The translations under genes were made by a program, and so were the position numbers. A model generated the notes under the pieces. The model worked only from the letters and a program-made list of their open reading frames with translations, was not told where the DNA came from and did not search any database. Positions 59,803-64,000 of a stretch of DNA of 64,000 bases are shown here, in pieces. Source of the DNA: Hexactinellida sp. DTS-2022 (taxonomy: Eukaryota; Porifera; Hexactinellida); contig JAPNXP010000010.1 of the NCBI GenBank assembly GCA_028753945.1, positions 5,087,042 to 5,151,041 on the forward strand, written 5' to 3'. How positions within the stretch are numbered: position 1 is the first letter of the stretch; each line of letters opens with the position of its first letter.

Positions 59803-60544
59803 GTTGAAATTCGAATACGCAGTGAAAATTATGAAGTTTAGCAAGTAACAATGCAATTAAAATCATTATTGAATATCGTAAAAATTTTGAGTGTAAAAAT
59901 TATGGGTGGTTATTATGTGGTTAGTGAAATTCGTACTCTCACTACTCTGACGTTTATTGGGCAGAATGTAGAAATTTGTCAGCTACTCAAGTGTTTATAA
60001 CTTCTATAATCATTCAGTACTTGTATTTCTTGAACGTGAATATGATCAAAACGAATTTTAATCGTTCTGTAGGGATGAATTCAAACAATTGTTACCGCTA
60101 GATTAATTAATATAGTGAATATCCCTGAAAATCAAGTTTATATTATCGCAGTTATTCCAAAAATAAGTTCTAAGGGGCATAAAGTCGGTGAATTCACCAT
60201 AAGTACTCAAATCATCTTTAAATTTCAAGTTATTGTATAGAATAATCCCATGGTAATTGCCATCCATGGTCCAGTAATTCACTAGAGTGCCATTGCCTTA
60301 GTATATAGATTGCTATGGTATTACTTAGTAAATTATTAACAGAGCAGAAAAATGATTTGATTTAAATAAAAATCAAATCATTAACTTTTCACAAATCAAT
60401 CAAAATCAAATCATTCTAAAAATGAAATGGAAAAAATCAATCATCAAATCATTGAATGTTACCCAAAGATAAATCATAAATCATTGATTTGATTTGAAAA
60501 AAAAATCATCAAATGATTTATGTAAAGCCCTGCTGGGTAGCTAT

Positions 60545-60944
60545 AAATAAGTAGACTGTCAAATTGATTTACTAAATATATCATATCATTACCCTAGTCA
60601 CCCTTGCAATGGATATAGGTATAGTACTAATGATGGAGTGGTATTCGGCTAATAGCAATTGCATATTATATTTCGAGCCCTTCGGTCTCGGTCGCTTTGC
60701 GACGGATCACTCTCTCACAAAGGTCGCTTCGCGACCTTTGTTCGTTCGTGTTAGACAGGGCCGGACTTAAGGCAGGGCAAACGGGGCATTTGCCCCGGGC
60801 CCCCACATACTTATGGAGTAGGACAATCAATAATAGGGTGTAAGAAGGGGGACCTCACGACAAAGTTGCTAAAACCCCCCCAAAAATGGCTCAGGGGGAG
60901 TGCGAACCCCCCCAGATATTTTGCGCTGGATCCATCCCTGGATA
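60545..60944. other. Repeat mosaic before the Helitron
   Basis: Contains the dispersed CGAGCCCTTCGGTCTCGGTC word at 60676 with a GGTCGCTTCGCGACC hairpin (60722-60738). A left end CAGGGCCGGACTTAAGG at 60755 and a right end GGATCCATCCCTG at 60928-60940 are hAT-like but unmatched. No gene. Confidence 0.5.
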
Positions 60945-61476
60945 TCTATATATATAAAGTAGTAGGTTTGTGTGTGTGTGTGTATGTCTGTCATCACATC
61001 TCCTCCGAGAGTTCACAACAGATCTGAACCAAATTTTGTATGTCACTTAGGAGTTACCCCACCACCCTGAATAAGGAGTTTTTAAGAGATATATACATTC
61101 CTCGCGAAGTTAACTCAAAATATGTGATTTTTTGGCACCTTCCCATACATTTCAATGGGAATTATCAAAAGTTCACAGTGCTGCTAGAAAAACATTTCAA
61201 ACGTGCAATCTAGGTTTTAGTGTATGAGGAATCCAAATATGATATTTTAAAGTCAATATAATGCATAATTTGCAATTTACCATATGCATATTTTTCACAC
61301 TTTGCGAGGAACCGACCTTGACCTATCAGATTGCAGAGTTTTCACATTAATCTGACTCGAGTTTTATTGGTCTATAATTCAATGGGTCAATTGTGTATGA
61401 AAGAAAACAACAATTGAATGTCCTGGAGAGGAAAACTGAATTTGAATACCGCGGCGAAGCGCGGGAACCCGGCTAG
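60945..61476 (+). mobile_element. Non-autonomous Helitron
   Basis: Begins TCTATATATATAAAG after an A and ends CGGCTAG before a T, the A/T target Helitrons use. A CCGCG-GCGAAG-CGCGG hairpin lies 11 bp before the CTAG. No terminal inverted repeats or target duplication. The interior (532 bp) is non-coding, starts with a GT run, and shares 61265-61425 with the old copy at 44935-45180. Confidence 0.85.
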
Positions 61477-61479
61477 TAA

Positions 61480-61864
61480 TATATATTTCTATTGCTCTAT
61501 TAGCAAGTTATTTTAAGTCCCCAAGCGCGCATTTATTGTTAATTCTTTTCCTCTAATAGAAAGTTTGCGTGCAAAATGCGACTTGATATTACGCGAAGAC
61601 CATTGTAGTATATTATCTCACGCCTGGTCGGGGGGGGGGGATTTTGTAGCGGTACGCCACTGCCACATAGCAAATATTTACAAAAATTTGAGTGCATGGC
61701 TGCCAATATCATATTTAGATGCGTTGTGCTCATATAATAATGTATTAAGTAGTTATTTTGATTGATTTCGATACAAGCTTTCAAACTCTTACCTTAACTC
61801 CTTGGTTAAGGTAAGAGTACTTTCTCCTACTTTAGATTATTTATCAAATCTACACCTGTGTTCA
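61480..61864. other. Non-coding spacer
   Basis: A poly-G tract of about 11 bases near 61629 and a hairpin CTTACCTTAAC-TCCTTG-GTTAAGGTAAG near 61791-61817. The 66-81 codon frames here show no known motif. Confidence 0.5.
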
Positions 61865-62027
61865 TGTTGCAGTGCAAACGCGAGGTTGGTGTGAACGCGT
61901 TCACACCAACTTGTCTGGCGTACACGCCTTTATACTGGTGTAACGCGAGATTAACAACAATCAATATAATCTCGCGTTTATACCATTGTGAACATATTAA
62001 CACCAACCTCGCGTTTGCACTGCAACA
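61865..62027. mobile_element. TGTTGCAGTG MITE, short copy with 4-bp duplication
   Basis: Exact TTCA duplication (61861-61864, 62028-62031). Ends TGTTGCAGTGCAAACGCGAG and inverse extend over about 29 bp. Same terminal decamer as 59421-59745. A 4-bp duplication would fit several superfamilies, so class is open. Confidence 0.82.
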
Positions 62028-62128
62028 TTCATTATAAAGACCTTGTATCCAACGTTCACGTGATTGGTTACATTTTATTATATTGAATCGATAGAATCAA
62101 ATTTGTTAATATTATTAACGTGAGTGAG

Positions 62129-62499
62129 CAGGAGCGTCGAACTATTACATTTTTCGGAAAATCATGCCGGGGCGAGTTAGGGATTTTTAAAAATTTCACC
62201 TAGTATAAAAAGTGTTTTCCGAAAAGTTGTTTTCACGAAATAGGTTCGTGTCGAACTAACCGTATGAATACTTTTCCAGCGATGTTCGCAGTGGGTCCAA
62301 ATGTGCAGGAAATTGCTCAAAAGAGTTCAGAATTAATAGAAAATAGTAATCCATGATGGATACATCCAAATTATCCGAAACACCACCAAAAATCACCGGA
62401 TTTCGGCAGATTCATGCCGGAGCGGAATAGTGGCCGCCCCGGCATGATTTTATGATGAAGGGGCACGCCCCGGCCGCCTCGGCATGGTCGACGCCTATG
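62129..62499. mobile_element. CATAGGCGTC MITE, copy 2
   Basis: Exact 8-bp duplication TGAGTGAG (62121-62128, 62500-62507). Right end TCGACGCCTATG matches 54533-54838; left end CAGGAGCGTCGA is diverged. CATGCCGGGGCG words occur in both halves in opposite orientation. Confidence 0.8.
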
Positions 62500-62859
62500 T
62501 GAGTGAGTTACATATATAAATTGTCATGTTTCAAGGGAAAATTCCTTCAGATGATTCCAATTTCAACCAATAAGTAACAAATTATATTAATCTTTTGGCT
62601 CCTCCTTAATGACAAATTTTTGTGCGACTCTGTTAGTTTGAAGTCTTCATCCAGACCATCATAGAGAAACCATCCATCTCGTGTTCTAATATTCATTGCT
62701 TTTCAATTTCGCCTTGCTTTATAATGAGGACGCATGAATTCGCACATTGTTTGTATAGTAAGCGATCTTTTACAATGGTACCTTTAGCATTTCTACATAT
62801 CTTCTTCTTCAATGTTTCCGATATAGGACCAAGATATGAATTCGAAATTATGTACTGTA

Positions 62860-63543
62860 ATATTCGATTGTCACTGCAAGAAAATTTTGTAGTGAATTTC
62901 TTTACGAAAAACGGGTTTGAGGATTGATCAGCCCTCAAGTGATGGTGGAACAACTTCAACCGGAAATGTCGCTAGACAATGTTTTTTAAACAAGAACAAT
63001 TTTATATTCCATGCAACTACACTTGTTCCAGTCGAAACTAGAGATGAATTAATTATCATTCAAAATAATCTCTCTGTAATTTTAAGGATATTTAACAGCA
63101 GCGACGAAATTGATACTGAGAAATTGGAAACTCTAGCCAAGGAAACTTACGAACTCATTATCACCGCTTTTCCTTGGGCCAACATAACACCTTCTCTACA
63201 CAAGCTACTAGCCCACTGTACTGAATTGATACGAGACTGTAATGATGGCTACGGGTTAAAAGAATATTCAGAAGAAGCGGTAGAGGCTTGCAATAAGCTA
63301 ATTCGACGGTTTAGAGAACATCTCTCTCGAAAAAATTCATTTACGTCCAATATCAAAGATGTATTTACCCATCTTCTTAGTCAGAGTGACCCCGTCCTCT
63401 CAAGTTACCGAAGAACCCTAGTGTGTAAGCATTGTGGTAGAATAGGGCATATTAGGAATATGCAATGTAAAGGTAACCAAGTGGTAACTTTAGAACAGGA
63501 TAAACTAGTTAACTCTTTCATGCTCCAAAATCTTAATATATAA
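62860..63543 (+). pseudogene. Transib/RAG1-like transposase C-terminal part, copy 2
   Basis: A 208-codon open run without an ATG start: LRIDQPSSDGGTTSTGNVAR, then RDELIIIQNNLSVILRIF, LAKETYELIITAFPW, LHKLLAHCTELIRDCNDGYG, YSEEAVEACNKLIRRFREHL, SDPVLSSYRR and CKHCGRIGHIRNMQC (zinc-type C-x2-C-x4-H). Just upstream, after a frameshift near 62900, SLQENFVVNFFTKNG continues the pattern. The block around SEEA corresponds to RAG1's third catalytic acid region. No promoter, N-terminus or first two catalytic aspartates upstream, hence a 5'-truncated or rearranged copy. Confidence 0.65.
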
Positions 63544-63778
63544 ATTAGTATGATGCTCTAGTATAGCTCATATTAGTCGTAATTTAGTTATTTGGAAATT
63601 TTTTATGTATTTATTTTCTTACTTTGGGTAATATAAAAAATATTTATGAAAAGAGAGAATTAAATAATGGGTGTAAAAATTAAATGACGTCACAACTCAA
63701 AAGTCTGGAGCCATACAAGTATTGTGAGTTGATTAATCGATTTCTAGGTAGGGATAACCCATATGTAAATAATACAAT
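63544..63778. other. Spacer between two opposed Transib-like fragments
   Basis: AT-rich, no gene. No terminal repeat of a Transib element (CAC-type ends) could be recognised. Confidence 0.4.
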
Positions 63779-64000
63779 TCAATGACCTATCTGCTCGGGA
63801 AACCCCCACTCCCTATGAATGTCCCAAATAAACCACTGTGTTAGGATGCCAGACATCTTGCCATCGAGCATCCTACGAATTATATTTGTTTGGACAGTTC
63901 CTTGTGGAAAATGGAGTCCTTCATTTTCGATTGCTTTCACTTTCGGGTTGATAATATTTTCCATTAGGAATCTAACATTTTCAAGACACTCTTTCCGAGC
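63779..64000 (-). pseudogene. Transib-like transposase internal fragment, runs off window
   Basis: ENIINPKVKAIENEGLHFPQ and IIRRMLDGKMSGILT, read right to left, precede in family order the GAGGAHCQLC block of the relic at 53785-55077; an MxDGK stretch leads into that block in Transib/RAG1-like proteins. After ILT the homology seems to stop (QWFIWDIHREW). It faces copy 2 head to tail in the wrong orientation, so the locus is rearranged. Beyond 64000 it is unknown. Confidence 0.45.

Larger units (their letters stand above)
56010..60317. mobile_element. P/THAP9-type DNA transposon, 4.3 kb
   Basis: Exact 7-bp duplication GTATTAC (56003-56009, 60318-60324). Inverted ends of 71 bp (56010-56080, 60247-60317) appear perfectly matched and start CATAGCAATC. 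It encodes a THAP-finger P-type transposase on the minus strand. Perfect ends indicate recent insertion. The CA start and duplication length link it to the MITEs at 14916-15704 and 50896-51633. Confidence 0.9.
55387..60532. mobile_element. hAT-like element (ATCAAA arrays) split by a P-type transposon
   Basis: CAGGGCTTTACATAAATCAT at 55387 and ATGATTTATGTAAAGCCCTG ending 60532 are inverted ends, flanked by an exact CTGGGTAG duplication (55379-55386, 60533-60540). AATCATTCAAAATCAAATC arrays lie inside both ends (55387-55560, 60335-60520). Removing the P-type element and its 7-bp duplication leaves about 830 bp. The part at 55560-56000 is unique and non-coding. Confidence 0.85.

Noticed and set aside
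60755..60940. CAGGGCCGGACTT..GGATCCATCCCTG as one hAT element
   Set aside because: The two ends are not inverted copies and the flanking octamers GTGTTAGA and GATATCTA do not match; probably two truncated elements.

Overview
The window is animal nuclear DNA. It is AT-rich, with GT/AG introns, exon-per-domain extracellular genes (C-type lectin, fibronectin III, adhesion-type 7TM receptor), a coiled-coil/NHL protein and a dense, varied load of DNA transposons. No prokaryotic operons, rRNA or tRNA genes were seen. The gene content would suit a sponge or another early-branching metazoan, but that is inference from domain styles and not a species call.

Layout. 1-4.1 kb: transposons, mainly a decayed FLYWCH/MULE element carrying a hAT-type insertion. 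4.6-23.9 kb: one large 19-exon gene on the + strand (about 1,901 aa): signal peptide, C-type lectin domain, 16 fibronectin III domains with one exon each, one transmembrane helix and a tyrosine-motif tail. Every junction I could place is phase 1, so any internal exon can be skipped in frame. Its introns hold many small transposons. 24.2-28.5 kb: a 1.8-kb palindrome, Helitron-like repeat and other elements. 29.1-30.3 kb: an intact, apparently intronless coiled-coil/NHL gene, with two decayed relatives at 37.9-39.2 and 42.4-43.6 kb. 30.9-46 kb: almost wholly repeats, including another MULE ruin, pogo/Tigger-like MITEs and a relic of a repeated metazoan transposon gene. 46.8-53.0 kb: a nine-exon gene for an adhesion-type 7TM receptor whose ectodomain begins with a C-type lectin domain (about 703 aa). 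53.7-64 kb: a transposon graveyard with Transib/RAG1-like transposase relics, a 4.3-kb P/THAP9-type element with perfect 71-bp inverted ends nested inside a hAT-like element, a Helitron with canonical ends, and several MITEs.

The two complete receptor genes share a beginning: a phase-1 signal-peptide exon followed by a symmetric 1-1 C-type lectin exon. This points to exon shuffling from a common lectin cassette. The other main theme is a set of hAT-like non-autonomous elements with exact 8-bp target duplications whose interiors are filled with short-motif arrays, a different motif in each family.

All coordinates, splice sites and terminal repeats were read by eye. No alignment or database search was run. 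Family names rest on remembered motif patterns and are marked as such.
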